64,000 bases of DNA. Origin: Oligoflexia bacterium. GTDB taxonomy: Bacteria; Bdellovibrionota; UBA1018. Shown piece by piece: positions 43,925 to 52,052 of the stretch (position 1 is its first letter; each line of letters opens with the position of its first letter). The stretch lies in the NCBI GenBank assembly GCA_903895855.1, contig CAITVN010000194.1, forward strand, positions 18,093 through 82,092, written 5' to 3'. The notes beneath the pieces were generated by a model that was given only the letters and a program-made list of their open reading frames with translations, did no database searches and was not told the DNA's origin. The translations under genes were made by a program, and so were the position numbers.

Positions 43925-44682
43925 TTCGATTAGTCGATTTGAAAAAGAGTTATGCAGCAGTCAATGCGCTTAACGGCGTTTCAGCGCAAGTGAAACCCGG
44001 ATCGATCACAGGCATTGTGGGTCCGAATGGTTGCGGAAAAACTACGCTCATCAAATGCATTCTGGGGTTGGTGGTTCCCGATCAAGGGCAGATTTTTGTC
44101 GATGGGGTTGAGGTTCACTCAAGGGGCTGGAGACACCGTGAAAATTTAGGGTACATGCCGCAAAATCCCGAGTTTCCGGGCAACCTTCGGGTAAATGAAC
44201 TCTTAGAGATGATGGCTGATATTCGGGGGGTTGCACCTCAGTCTCGCTCTGAATTGATCGATCGTTTTGAGGTGCAGCCGTTTTTAGATCGTCCATTTGG
44301 TACGTTGTCGGGTGGTACGAAGCAGAAAGTGGCAGTGGTCTCGGCTTTGATGTTTAACCCCAAGATTATTATTTTAGACGAGCCGACGGTGGGATTAGAT
44401 CCGGTTTCGGCGAGACGATTTAAAGATTTGATCAAGGCGAGAGCCGCTTCTGGCGCGGCTGTTTTATTGGTTTCCCACATTTTAAGTGAGATGGATCAGT
44501 TAGTCGATAACATGGTATTCATGCTAGAGGGCCGAGTTGAATTTTCTGGGGCGGCCAGTGACCTACGAAAACTCAGTGAAGAGGGGTTATCGATTGAATC
44601 AGCTGTGATTCAGTTCTTAGAGCGTCGAGAGCAAGCATTGCCGAGCAGTCGCAAGCCGTTAAGTGGTGAGGTTCGATCATGA
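43921..44682 (+). CDS. nosF: NosF ABC transporter ATPase
   Basis: This is a 253-residue cytoplasmic ATPase of the NosDFY copper-site maturation system. It has Walker A GPNGCGKTT, Q-loop YMPQNPEF, signature LSGGTKQKV, Walker B IIILDEPTVGLDP and H-loop VSHILSE. The Q-loop wording (GYMPQNPEFPGNLRV) is characteristic of NosF. GTG start 43921 overlaps the nosD stop. It overlaps nosY by 4 bases. Confidence 0.94.
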   Translation: MIRLVDLKKSYAAVNALNGVSAQVKPGSITGIVGPNGCGKTTLIKCILGLVVPDQGQIFVDGVEVHSRGWRHRENLGYMPQNPEFPGNLRVNELLEMMADIRGVAPQSRSELIDRFEVQPFLDRPFGTLSGGTKQKVAVVSALMFNPKIIILDEPTVGLDPVSARRFKDLIKARAASGAAVLLVSHILSEMDQLVDNMVFMLEGRVEFSGAASDLRKLSEEGLSIESAVIQFLERREQALPSSRKPLSGEVRS

Positions 44683-45461
44683 ATCAAAGTTCATTCAAAG
44701 TTTTTAAATATGAATTATTGAATACCGTGCGAAATCGATGGCTGGCGGTTTGCTCGGTCTTGGTGTTTTTTGTGACAGTAGGCTTCATTAAAGTCAGTGG
44801 TGATTTCGATAAAGCGCTGCTCAGCATGACGAGTTTGTCGGTGGTCGGTGTGCCCCTAGTGACCGTCTTGTTTAGTTCGCTCTATTGGTATTATAACGAC
44901 CGGTTTACCCAGTTGCTACTTACACTACCTGTTAAACGGCAGACATTGTACGTCGCGCGCTACTTGTCGCACGTTGGGGCGCTGGCGCTGTGCTGGGTTG
45001 GAGGAGTGACTCTCGGTTTCTTAGTTTACCTACATTTTTCGGCTGGCATCGTTTTGCTCAGTGTTCTGGTGTGCGTGCTGGTTTGTGTTTTTGTGGCGAT
45101 CACGATGGCAGTTTGCGCGAAAGTTTCAGATCGCATGAAAGGAATGGGTTTATTGTTTGGGCTCTGGCTTTATTTCGCACTCATTCATGATGGGCTTATT
45201 TTGTTGATCTTATTCGCGCTTCGCGATTACCCGCTAGATAGTGTGAGTGGAGCGCTGGGTGTGTTGAATCCCATTGGTCTTGCCCGCGTGGTTTCATTAA
45301 TGCACTACGAATCGGCGATGCTTTTAGGGCATGCGGGGGCTCTGGTTCGAAACCTGCTGACATCATCAACTGGCCTTGTGATCGCCTTAGCAGTAGGGCT
45401 GGTCTGGGTGATCGTACCCGCAGTGATTGGGCTGAGAATTTTTCAGAAGAAAGATTTCTAA
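44679..45461 (+). CDS. nosY: NosY ABC transporter permease
   Basis: This is a 260-residue permease of ABC-2 type with six hydrophobic helices, completing NosDFY. It has the N-terminal cytosolic segment KYELLNTVRNRWLAV typical of NosY and the late NPIGLARVVSLM. Overlap ATGA with nosF shows co-translation. It is the last gene of the nos operon, with the convergent rluB only 13 bases away. Confidence 0.92.
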   Translation: MNQSSFKVFKYELLNTVRNRWLAVCSVLVFFVTVGFIKVSGDFDKALLSMTSLSVVGVPLVTVLFSSLYWYYNDRFTQLLLTLPVKRQTLYVARYLSHVGALALCWVGGVTLGFLVYLHFSAGIVLLSVLVCVLVCVFVAITMAVCAKVSDRMKGMGLLFGLWLYFALIHDGLILLILFALRDYPLDSVSGALGVLNPIGLARVVSLMHYESAMLLGHAGALVRNLLTSSTGLVIALAVGLVWVIVPAVIGLRIFQKKDF

Positions 45462-45474
45462 TCTTGGGCCTATT

Positions 45475-46752
45475 TTACCCTCTCGGCTTACGTGGCCCTG
45501 ACGATTTCGGCGGCCTTGAGTCGCCCTTCGAAGGTCTTCGGTCGCTTCTTTGGCCGCCTTTTGGGTCGCCTCTTTGACCGCCTCTTGAGTCACCCGATGA
45601 AGGCTGCTCTTTTGTCTTTGCACGGCCGTGAAAGGTGGCGCGTTTGCCGCCTGCGCTTGGTGACGCAGAAGATGGAGCACCCTTTGAAGGTCTTGAATCG
45701 TCGTCGCCTTTGCGGTCGCGAGGAGCGAATGGTCTCGAAGCTTTCGAGTATCTCGAAGAAGGTGCCGCACGGCTACTGTCGTCACGCTTTTCGCCGCGAG
45801 TTTCGCCACGTGAGTCTCGGCGAATTTCTTTTGGCGCACTCACGCGATCGGCTGAGCGATCACGTGGGCGAGGAGATTTTGAGCCCACTGGCTTAATTCG
45901 AGTTTCGCGAGCGCGAAGTGGCTTGATGAGCCCTGAAGAATTTTGAATTTCAGCGTTTTCGGGATTAGAAATCCCGGTTCGCTCTTGCTTGGCTTCACGC
46001 TTCTTGGTTTCAAAATCAATCTTGCGCATTCCTAGGTCAGGTTGGTGAAGCAAGGCTTCAACTTGGGTGTCTTTGAGTGGTCTGAATTTTCCGGGTTCTA
46101 GGCCGTGCAGAGTGATGTGGCCAATCGCCGTTCTCACGATGCGTTCAACCAAGAAACCTTTGTCTTCGAACCAACTACGCATATCCACCGTCGAGACGCC
46201 CATCATGATGATCTCGACGAGGGATTTTTGGGTGTATTTTTCGATGAGTGAAACACTGAGCGGCTTTGAGAAATGACCGTCTTGTTTGACTCCACGGCGA
46301 AGTCTTGTCAGCATCTCTTCGTCTGGGTGGCCCTTGACTTTGACATGATAGACGCGCGGAATGTCATCTCGGCGCTGTAATTTTTCGGCGAACTCGCCGT
46401 CGTTGGTCACCAAAATGAGGCCTTCGTTGTTGAAGCTCAGTCTGCCAATCGGAAACAAGCGAGTTTTGATACGGGCAAAATAGCCAGCCATCGTCGCGCG
46501 ACCTTCAGGGTCTTGAAACATTGAAATGACGAGCCTCGGTTTATAAAAAGCATAATAAACCGGTGGGGCGGTGAGTTTGCTAATCAGCCGGCCACTGACT
46601 TTGATGGCGTCTTCTGAGAGGTCAGCTTTATCGCCGAGTTTGGCGATTTTTCCGTTGACGGTGACTTCTCCGAATTCGATGAGTTCTTCACCCTTGCGTC
46701 TTGAAGCAATGCCGACATGCGCTAAAATCTTCTGTAATCGTTCTGAAGCCAT
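45475..46752 (-). CDS. rluB: RsuA/RluB-family pseudouridine synthase homologue, catalytic Asp replaced
   Basis: This 425-residue protein has an N-terminal S4 domain (RLQKILAHVGIASRRKGEELI), then an RsuA/RluB-type catalytic domain. A very basic, disordered tail rich in Arg, Ser, Pro and Gly runs from about residue 255 (SRPFAPRDRKGDDDSRP, RGGQRGDPKGGQRS). The family signature GRLDxxTxGLLLLTNDG reads GRLSFNNEGLILVTNDG, so the catalytic Asp is Ser; I checked this on the DNA (CTG AGC TTC). It is therefore probably inactive or repurposed as an RNA-binding protein, unless this lineage uses another residue. Its place behind scpA-scpB is conserved in many bacteria, hence the symbol. Confidence 0.85.
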   Translation of the reverse strand: MASERLQKILAHVGIASRRKGEELIEFGEVTVNGKIAKLGDKADLSEDAIKVSGRLISKLTAPPVYYAFYKPRLVISMFQDPEGRATMAGYFARIKTRLFPIGRLSFNNEGLILVTNDGEFAEKLQRRDDIPRVYHVKVKGHPDEEMLTRLRRGVKQDGHFSKPLSVSLIEKYTQKSLVEIIMMGVSTVDMRSWFEDKGFLVERIVRTAIGHITLHGLEPGKFRPLKDTQVEALLHQPDLGMRKIDFETKKREAKQERTGISNPENAEIQNSSGLIKPLRARETRIKPVGSKSPRPRDRSADRVSAPKEIRRDSRGETRGEKRDDSSRAAPSSRYSKASRPFAPRDRKGDDDSRPSKGAPSSASPSAGGKRATFHGRAKTKEQPSSGDSRGGQRGDPKGGQRSDRRPSKGDSRPPKSSGPRKPRG

Positions 46753-46858
46753 AGATAATCCACCCTTATTAGTCTTGTGTGAATCGACTGTAGCACTATT
46801 TAAATCAAAGTTCGACCGATTCTGTTAGTTTCACCCAGTTTCGGGCTATTCATTTGGG

Positions 46859-48478
46859 CTATTCAGGCGAAACGTCGTCGGTTGACGGTGCCTCAGAACC
46901 GCGAAAAGTACCCGAATTCGCATTGAGCGTGGCTTCAGCCTCGGCCTCAGCGATGATTGCGGTCGCTGAAAGCGGTATTTGCCCGAGTGAATTGGCTGAT
47001 TCGGCAACTAACTCTTCGACCGTTTTCTTGGCAGCCTCTGCAGCTTGTTTTTCGAGCAGTTTCTGTTCTTCGAGATAAGGGGTTGAAGTGGCAATGAGCG
47101 AGACCTTGTCTTTGATCTCTTTTAAGATTTTTTCGTCTTCTTTAGGGTCGTAAATCAATGAGACACTGGTGTCTGACTTCATTTCACTGACCAGTTTTCT
47201 CATTTCTTTGACCCGTGGGTCTTCTCGTTCAGCCGAGGTTTCAGAGCCTGGAATCATTTGTTCGAGTTCGCGAAGTGACGGCAGAGCTTGCAGGTCTTTT
47301 AGCCCGAATAACTCTAGAAAATCGGGGGTGGTCGTATAGACCATCGGTCTACCGGGTAGGTCAGATCGGCCAGAAATTTGGATCAATTTTCGGTCAAGCA
47401 ACGTTCTCACAAAGTGTGAAGAGTCGACTCCTCGAACTTGGTCGATGTCGTCTTTGAGGGCCGGTTGTTTGTAGGCGATGATAGCCAAGGTTTCCATCGC
47501 ACCGCTTGAAAGCCGCTGAATGAGGGTACGAGCCAGTTTTCGGGCTAAGGGTGCGCGAAGGGTTTTGGTCCGAAATTGGAGTCCGCCTGCCACTTCAATG
47601 AGTTCGATGCCGTGATGGTAGCTTTGATAACGGTCTCGAAGCTGGGTCGCGGCTTCGAGAAAATGTTGGTGTGAAATGGTTGGGCCAAGAAGCTCTTGTA
47701 GTCTTTCAATCGACACTGGCTTGTCAGACATGAATAAAAGGGCTTCGATACAAGACTGCAACTCTGAGAGGTCAAATTCGACTGAATCATCAGTCGGAGC
47801 TTTGGGAAGTGCGGCCAATAACTCAGGGTCGAGCTCGATGCCTTCATCCGCATTTTCACGGTCTAGAGCTTCTTGTGCCTGCCTGAGCTCTTCTGCTTCT
47901 TTAATCTCTTGGATCTCTTGGTTCATCGCTTCAGTTAAAGCGACGTCTTCAGCGATTTCGGCTGCGAGCCTTAGGGTTAATTCTTCAGCTGAGCCCAGCG
48001 AGAGTTCTTCGATTTCAGTTAAAATTTCGGTATCGACGGCTTCGATTGCCCGCGCGACACGCAGTAAGGTGTCTTCAGTTTCAAGCTGAAGTGCCGCTGA
48101 GTCGATTTCGACCTCGCCGGCTGATTTTTTGAGTGAATCTTCAATCGATTCACCAGCATCATCGTCAATTGTTTCGTCAATCATTTCGTCTAGCGAATCA
48201 TCTAGCGAATCGTCTAGGTCAAGCTCGTCGGATTCGTCTTGAGCTTCTGAAATTTCAGGGGTGCGAAGCTGAAACGGATCAGGAATGTAGGCGACTCTAC
48301 CGATGTCGACAGAGGTTGACTCTGCCTGCGAGTCACAAGAGGTGTTAAGCGTCGGTTCGACAGGAGCATTCCTGTCGAGAGCGGTGTCATTGGGTTTTGC
48401 GTCGTGGGTTACCGCCGCTGTAGCGGTGGTTTCGAGAGTTTCGTTTTCGATTGGATTTTCGATGGGATTGTCGTTCAT
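46859..48478 (-). CDS. scpB: condensin subunit ScpB with long acidic extension
   Basis: This is the kleisin-associated winged-helix subunit of Smc-ScpAB, which loads and extrudes DNA loops. The ScpB core is at about residues 232-425 (LQSCIEALLFMSDKPVSIERLQELLG ... ETLAIIAYKQPALKDDIDQVRGVDSSHFVRTLLDRKLI). At 539 residues it is more than twice the usual ~200. An acidic N-terminal ~230 residues (for example SDELDLDDSLDDSLDEMIDE) and a C-terminal ~110-residue tail with coiled-coil character are added. It overlaps scpA by 4 bases. Confidence 0.93.
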   Translation of the reverse strand: MNDNPIENPIENETLETTATAAVTHDAKPNDTALDRNAPVEPTLNTSCDSQAESTSVDIGRVAYIPDPFQLRTPEISEAQDESDELDLDDSLDDSLDEMIDETIDDDAGESIEDSLKKSAGEVEIDSAALQLETEDTLLRVARAIEAVDTEILTEIEELSLGSAEELTLRLAAEIAEDVALTEAMNQEIQEIKEAEELRQAQEALDRENADEGIELDPELLAALPKAPTDDSVEFDLSELQSCIEALLFMSDKPVSIERLQELLGPTISHQHFLEAATQLRDRYQSYHHGIELIEVAGGLQFRTKTLRAPLARKLARTLIQRLSSGAMETLAIIAYKQPALKDDIDQVRGVDSSHFVRTLLDRKLIQISGRSDLPGRPMVYTTTPDFLELFGLKDLQALPSLRELEQMIPGSETSAEREDPRVKEMRKLVSEMKSDTSVSLIYDPKEDEKILKEIKDKVSLIATSTPYLEEQKLLEKQAAEAAKKTVEELVAESANSLGQIPLSATAIIAEAEAEATLNANSGTFRGSEAPSTDDVSPE

Positions 48479-49377
48479 AAAGTTTGCTCCGCCATGGGTT
48501 CGTTGAGTGCTGGGTTTACCGGGAGGGTCGGTGAAATCGAGGGCATTGAAGGTTTCTCGTTAATGTCGAGATTTTGCATACCCAGGGCTAACTTGACGTC
48601 GGTATTCACTTCGGCTTCGAATCCTGAAGCAAGCGACATGTCAAAGTTCTCGAGTGACTCTAAGAGTTCGAGGTAAATATCTTGATAGGCCGCCTCTTGG
48701 TGAAGTTTGAGGCGTCTCAATCTTGAAAGCTCTAATGAGGTAAGAAAAGTGACCACCACCTCGGGTTTTGAAGAAACTGCCGAAATGAGTTCTCTCATCG
48801 CCGTGAGCTGGCCTTTGCGAAGCTTAGATTTAAAATGGGCGATTTTATCGGTAATAGAGACGGTCTCTTTTTGTAAAATCGTAGTGCGTTTTCGGGCCCG
48901 AGTTACCAAGTTTTGGTAACACAGCGACAGAGTTGAGATGTTCATCTCTTTCCAGACCCGTTCAACCGGCGCGCGCCGATTAGGCCTGGTAAACACATCG
49001 TCGCCTAACCAGGGTAGTCCAGCAATGGTTTGGCCGGCTTCTTTGAATCGTTGGTGTTCGAGTAACTGTCTGATGAGTTCTTCTTGAGTTAAAGCGCGGT
49101 CTTGGTCGAGCTCGCCGTTGGCATTTTCATCGTCTTCTTTGGGTAGCAGGGCCTTACTTTTCCAGTGAATGAGGGTGGCCGCCATGACTAAGAATTCGCT
49201 AGCGACGTCAAAGTTAAGCTCTTGCATCAATTTGACGTAAGAGAGGTACTGATCAGTGATTTTCGATAGTGATATCTTAGAGATATCCATCTCATGGGTT
49301 TGGATGAGGTACAAAAGAAGGTCAAGTGGACCTTCAAAAGTATCAAGCTGAACAGTAATCGGTACGCGGTATGCCAA
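48475..49377 (-). CDS. scpA: condensin kleisin subunit ScpA
   Basis: This ~300-residue kleisin bridges the Smc heads. Its N-terminus FEGPLDLLLYLIQTHEMDISKISLSKITDQYLSYV is highly typical. The middle is variable and the C-terminal winged-helix region includes LRRLKLHQEAAYQ. The track starts at 49395 (a TTG codon), but the GGAGGGGGAG that would be the ribosome-binding site lies inside that stretch. The better start is TTG 49377, giving MAYRVPITVQL. Overlap with scpB is 4 bases, so the two are made in equal amounts. Confidence 0.93.
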   Translation of the reverse strand: MAYRVPITVQLDTFEGPLDLLLYLIQTHEMDISKISLSKITDQYLSYVKLMQELNFDVASEFLVMAATLIHWKSKALLPKEDDENANGELDQDRALTQEELIRQLLEHQRFKEAGQTIAGLPWLGDDVFTRPNRRAPVERVWKEMNISTLSLCYQNLVTRARKRTTILQKETVSITDKIAHFKSKLRKGQLTAMRELISAVSSKPEVVVTFLTSLELSRLRRLKLHQEAAYQDIYLELLESLENFDMSLASGFEAEVNTDVKLALGMQNLDINEKPSMPSISPTLPVNPALNEPMAEQTL

Positions 49378-49547
49378 AGAAAACTCCCCCTCCAAAAATA
49401 AAACTCTCGAAGCTCAAACGATCATAGCGAAGCGCTCGATCTTGGCAAGCGATTAGTCGATGAGAATCGTCGAAATTTTGACTTAAGGGCCCCGACTGAC
49501 TTTCATCAATCCATTATGGCGAATTCGTTGCGGTTTTCTGACCAAAT

Positions 49548-50603
49548 CTAACGCGCAGGACTAAGCAAGCCCAGTGCCTCTCGCACTTTCGTGGTCGTGA
49601 GTTCTGCCTGAACTGACGCGGCCTGTGCCGCTTCTCTTAGAATTTTCATCAGTTCGGTTTGTTCGCTCAAGATTTGATTGCTCTTGTCGCGAATGGGGCC
49701 AATTTCGGCTACGACCATTTCGGCCGTTTCAAGTTTGAGGTGCCCGTACATTTTACCACGGTAGCCTTCGACCAGTTCGGCAATCGGTTTTTTCGTGATG
49801 GCGCTTTGAATCGTGAGTAGGTTTTTGACCCCAGGTTTAGCCGGGTCGTCGGTGATTTCGGTGCCCGAATCGGTGACTGCCTTTTTGAATTTTTTCACGA
49901 TCTGGTCGTTTGAGTCAGTGAGAAAAATCGATGCGTTCGGGTCGGTGTCAGATTTTGACATTTTCGCGAGCGGATTTTGCAAGCTCATGATTCTCGCTCC
50001 TACCGGTGCGATGAATGGCTCGGGGATTTTGAATAATTCAGTATCGTAGAGGTGGTTCATGCGAAGCGCTAGGTCTCGCGTTAGCTCGACGTGCTGTTTT
50101 TGGTCTTCGCCGACAGGTACCAAGTCAGTTTGGTAGAGCAAAATGTCAGCGGCCATGAGTATCGGGTAAGAGAAAATTCCGCACCCAATGTTTTGGCCTT
50201 GTTTTGATGACTTGTCTTTGAACTGGGTCATGCGACTCAGTTCGCCCATGTAGGCATGGCAAGTGAGAATCCACGAGAGTTCGGCGTGTTGTCTGACGTG
50301 CGATTGAATGAAGAGTTTCGCTTTTTTAGGATCAATGCCCGCGGCCAGGTAGTTCGCCAGTGCCCGTAGCGTGTGATCGAGAAGCGCCTTCGGATCTTGC
50401 CTTGCCGTGAGTGCGTGCAAGTCGACCGAGAAGAAATAGCAGTCGTAGTTTTCGTAGAAGCCCACCCAATTTTTGAGAGCGCCGAGGTAATTACCCAAGG
50501 TCAATGTGTTTGACGGAGTCACGGCCGAAAGCATGACTTTTTTGGTGTTAGACTCAGAATTCATTTTAGAATTTGGCGCTGGCACTGTCGTCGAAATGGA
50601 CAT
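49548..50603 (-). CDS. trpS: tryptophanyl-tRNA synthetase
   Basis: This 351-residue class I synthetase charges tRNA-Trp. Signatures are the HIGH-like TPSNTLTLGNYLGALKNW, the DLVPVGEDQKQHVELTRDLA segment and KMSKSDTDPNASIF (KMSKS). The N-terminal ~20 residues are non-conserved, so ATG at codon 14 (MNSES) could also start it. It sits 3 bases after the M50 peptidase gene and ~170 bases ahead of scpA in a conserved gene order. Confidence 0.96.
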   Translation of the reverse strand: MSISTTVPAPNSKMNSESNTKKVMLSAVTPSNTLTLGNYLGALKNWVGFYENYDCYFFSVDLHALTARQDPKALLDHTLRALANYLAAGIDPKKAKLFIQSHVRQHAELSWILTCHAYMGELSRMTQFKDKSSKQGQNIGCGIFSYPILMAADILLYQTDLVPVGEDQKQHVELTRDLALRMNHLYDTELFKIPEPFIAPVGARIMSLQNPLAKMSKSDTDPNASIFLTDSNDQIVKKFKKAVTDSGTEITDDPAKPGVKNLLTIQSAITKKPIAELVEGYRGKMYGHLKLETAEMVVAEIGPIRDKSNQILSEQTELMKILREAAQAASVQAELTTTKVREALGLLSPAR

Positions 50604-50606
50604 GGT

Positions 50607-51284
50607 CTAAAACCCTCCGAGGCCAAAAAGATGAATCATCAGGCCCAGCGTGATTTCAGTGCAAAAACGAATCGGGTAAGAAATGATGCTGATCGCTCCG
50701 GTAAACATTAAGGCCATGAGAATCCAAAAACTGTATTGAGCAATGGCTTCGTATTTTTTAGTCGCATTGTACGACAAAAAAGACTCAACGATCTTGCTGC
50801 CGTCAAGGGGGGGCAGCGGTATCAAGTTAAAAAATGCGAGCGCGTAGTTAAGCGAAATCGAAACGACGGTCATGCCTTTGAGAGGCTCATGAAAAAAGTT
50901 CGATTGCGGTAACCATTTTAGAATTATGCACAAAAGTGCCGCCGAGAAAAAAGCTAAAATCACGTTCATGCCTGGGCCGGCGATAGCTACCCAAAATAAG
51001 CCCGGACGGTATTTGCGAAACCGAGTCGGATTGATCGGCACTGGCTTTGCCCAGCCAAAAAGAAAATTCGTACCGGTGAGCATCACAATGAGCGGAAAAA
51101 CAATCGTGCCCATGACATCAATGTGCGGCACTGGATTAAGGGTTAGTCGGCCCGCTCTTTCGGCTGTTTGGTCGCCCCAATATTTGGCCATGCGTCCGTG
51201 AGCGTACTCGTGAAAAATCACGGCGATCAAAAAAGGTACGAAACTGATGGTCGTCATTTGAATGCGTTCGGCGAAAGAGTCCAT
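50607..51284 (-). CDS. M50-family site-2-like zinc metalloprotease
   Basis: This is a 225-residue polytopic membrane protease of the FtsH-independent SpoIVFB/YwhC type. Catalytic motifs are FHEYAHGRMAKY (HExxH) in the first helix and NLIPLPPLDGSKI (Asn-Pro/Asp-Gly) in a later helix, with about six hydrophobic segments. It has no PDZ domain. It is the first gene of the minus-strand block with trpS (3-base gap). The family cleaves membrane-embedded regulators in other bacteria; the substrate here is unknown. Confidence 0.9.
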   Translation of the reverse strand: MDSFAERIQMTTISFVPFLIAVIFHEYAHGRMAKYWGDQTAERAGRLTLNPVPHIDVMGTIVFPLIVMLTGTNFLFGWAKPVPINPTRFRKYRPGLFWVAIAGPGMNVILAFFSAALLCIILKWLPQSNFFHEPLKGMTVVSISLNYALAFFNLIPLPPLDGSKIVESFLSYNATKKYEAIAQYSFWILMALMFTGAISIISYPIRFCTEITLGLMIHLFGLGGF

Positions 51285-51392
51285 AGGTGACTTCTGTTGT
51301 AACTGCTGTGTGCGATTTATGCAAATGGGTATGTGGTTACCTATGTGAAGGGGGTTGACAGGCGGGCCCAGAATCGAAGAGGGTACCTGGGT

Positions 51393-51962
51393 ATGAAGAA
51401 ATCAAATACTTTGAAGTCGGCTGGTTGGGTTCGAACTCTCGTGGGGTTGTCTCAGTTGTTACTGGTCGTCGCACTTGTCGGCGCACTGATCGGTAGTTTG
51501 ACCGGGTTTAAAGTGGGTGAATCGTTGCCTAGTCTTAAACTAAAAAATCAGAACGGGGTCGAGGTCGATCTCGCTCAGTTTAAAGGCAAGCCAATGATTT
51601 TGTATTTTTACCCGAAAGACGACACCTCGGGGTGTACGGTCGAGGCCATTCAGTTTCGAGATAAATACGATCAGTTTAAAAAATTAGGAGTCGTCTTATT
51701 TGGAATCTCTCGCCAAGGTGAAAAGAGCCATCAAGACTTTATCAAAAAACTCAATCTGCCGTTTGACCTGTTGATTGACGAGAGCGGAAGCGTGGGTGAG
51801 GCACTCGGGGTTTCGTCGTTTCCGGTTGTTGGCATTCATAAGCGCCAAACGCTATTGATCGGCCCTGATGGGAAGCTCGCTAAATTTTATGAATCGGTTG
51901 ATCCAGAAAAAACGGCCGACGAGTTATTGCGCGACTTGAGCGCGCTGAAGCTGGTGAAGTGA
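51393..51962 (+). CDS. bcp: membrane-anchored peroxiredoxin (BCP/PrxQ-like)
   Basis: This is a peroxide-reducing thiol enzyme with the AhpC/TSA fold. The peroxidatic Cys is in YPKDDTSGCTVEAIQFRD (TSGCT instead of the usual TPGCT). A helix at about residues 13-34 (GLSQLLLVVALVGALIGSL) anchors or exports it. No second Cys is visible at the usual position five residues on, so it is probably 1-Cys. The track ORF begins at 51333; ATG 51393 (MKKSNTLKS) gives a sensible anchor and is preferred, although its ribosome-binding site is weak. It is divergent from the M50 gene. Confidence 0.85.
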   Translation: MKKSNTLKSAGWVRTLVGLSQLLLVVALVGALIGSLTGFKVGESLPSLKLKNQNGVEVDLAQFKGKPMILYFYPKDDTSGCTVEAIQFRDKYDQFKKLGVVLFGISRQGEKSHQDFIKKLNLPFDLLIDESGSVGEALGVSSFPVVGIHKRQTLLIGPDGKLAKFYESVDPEKTADELLRDLSALKLVK

Positions 51963-51986
51963 AGTGGGCTGAATGGCAATAAGAAA

Positions 51987-52016
51987 CCCCGGACCTGCCT
52001 GTGGGCAAATCCGGGG
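51987..52016 (-). terminator. terminator of the 52053-53714 lipoprotein gene
   Basis: CCCCGGA and TCCGGGG enclose an inner GCC...GGGC. On the minus strand the stem is followed by TTTCTTATT, so it ends the minus-strand lipoprotein gene. The plus-strand side has no T run. Confidence 0.7.
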
Positions 52017-52052
52017 CGAATCGTGGGTTGACTAGGGTATTACCTACCGGCC

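Noticed and set aside
45492-45946. Long ORFs antisense to the basic tail of rluB
   Set aside because: They arise from the low-complexity Arg/Ser/Gly codons of the opposite strand and have no independent signals.
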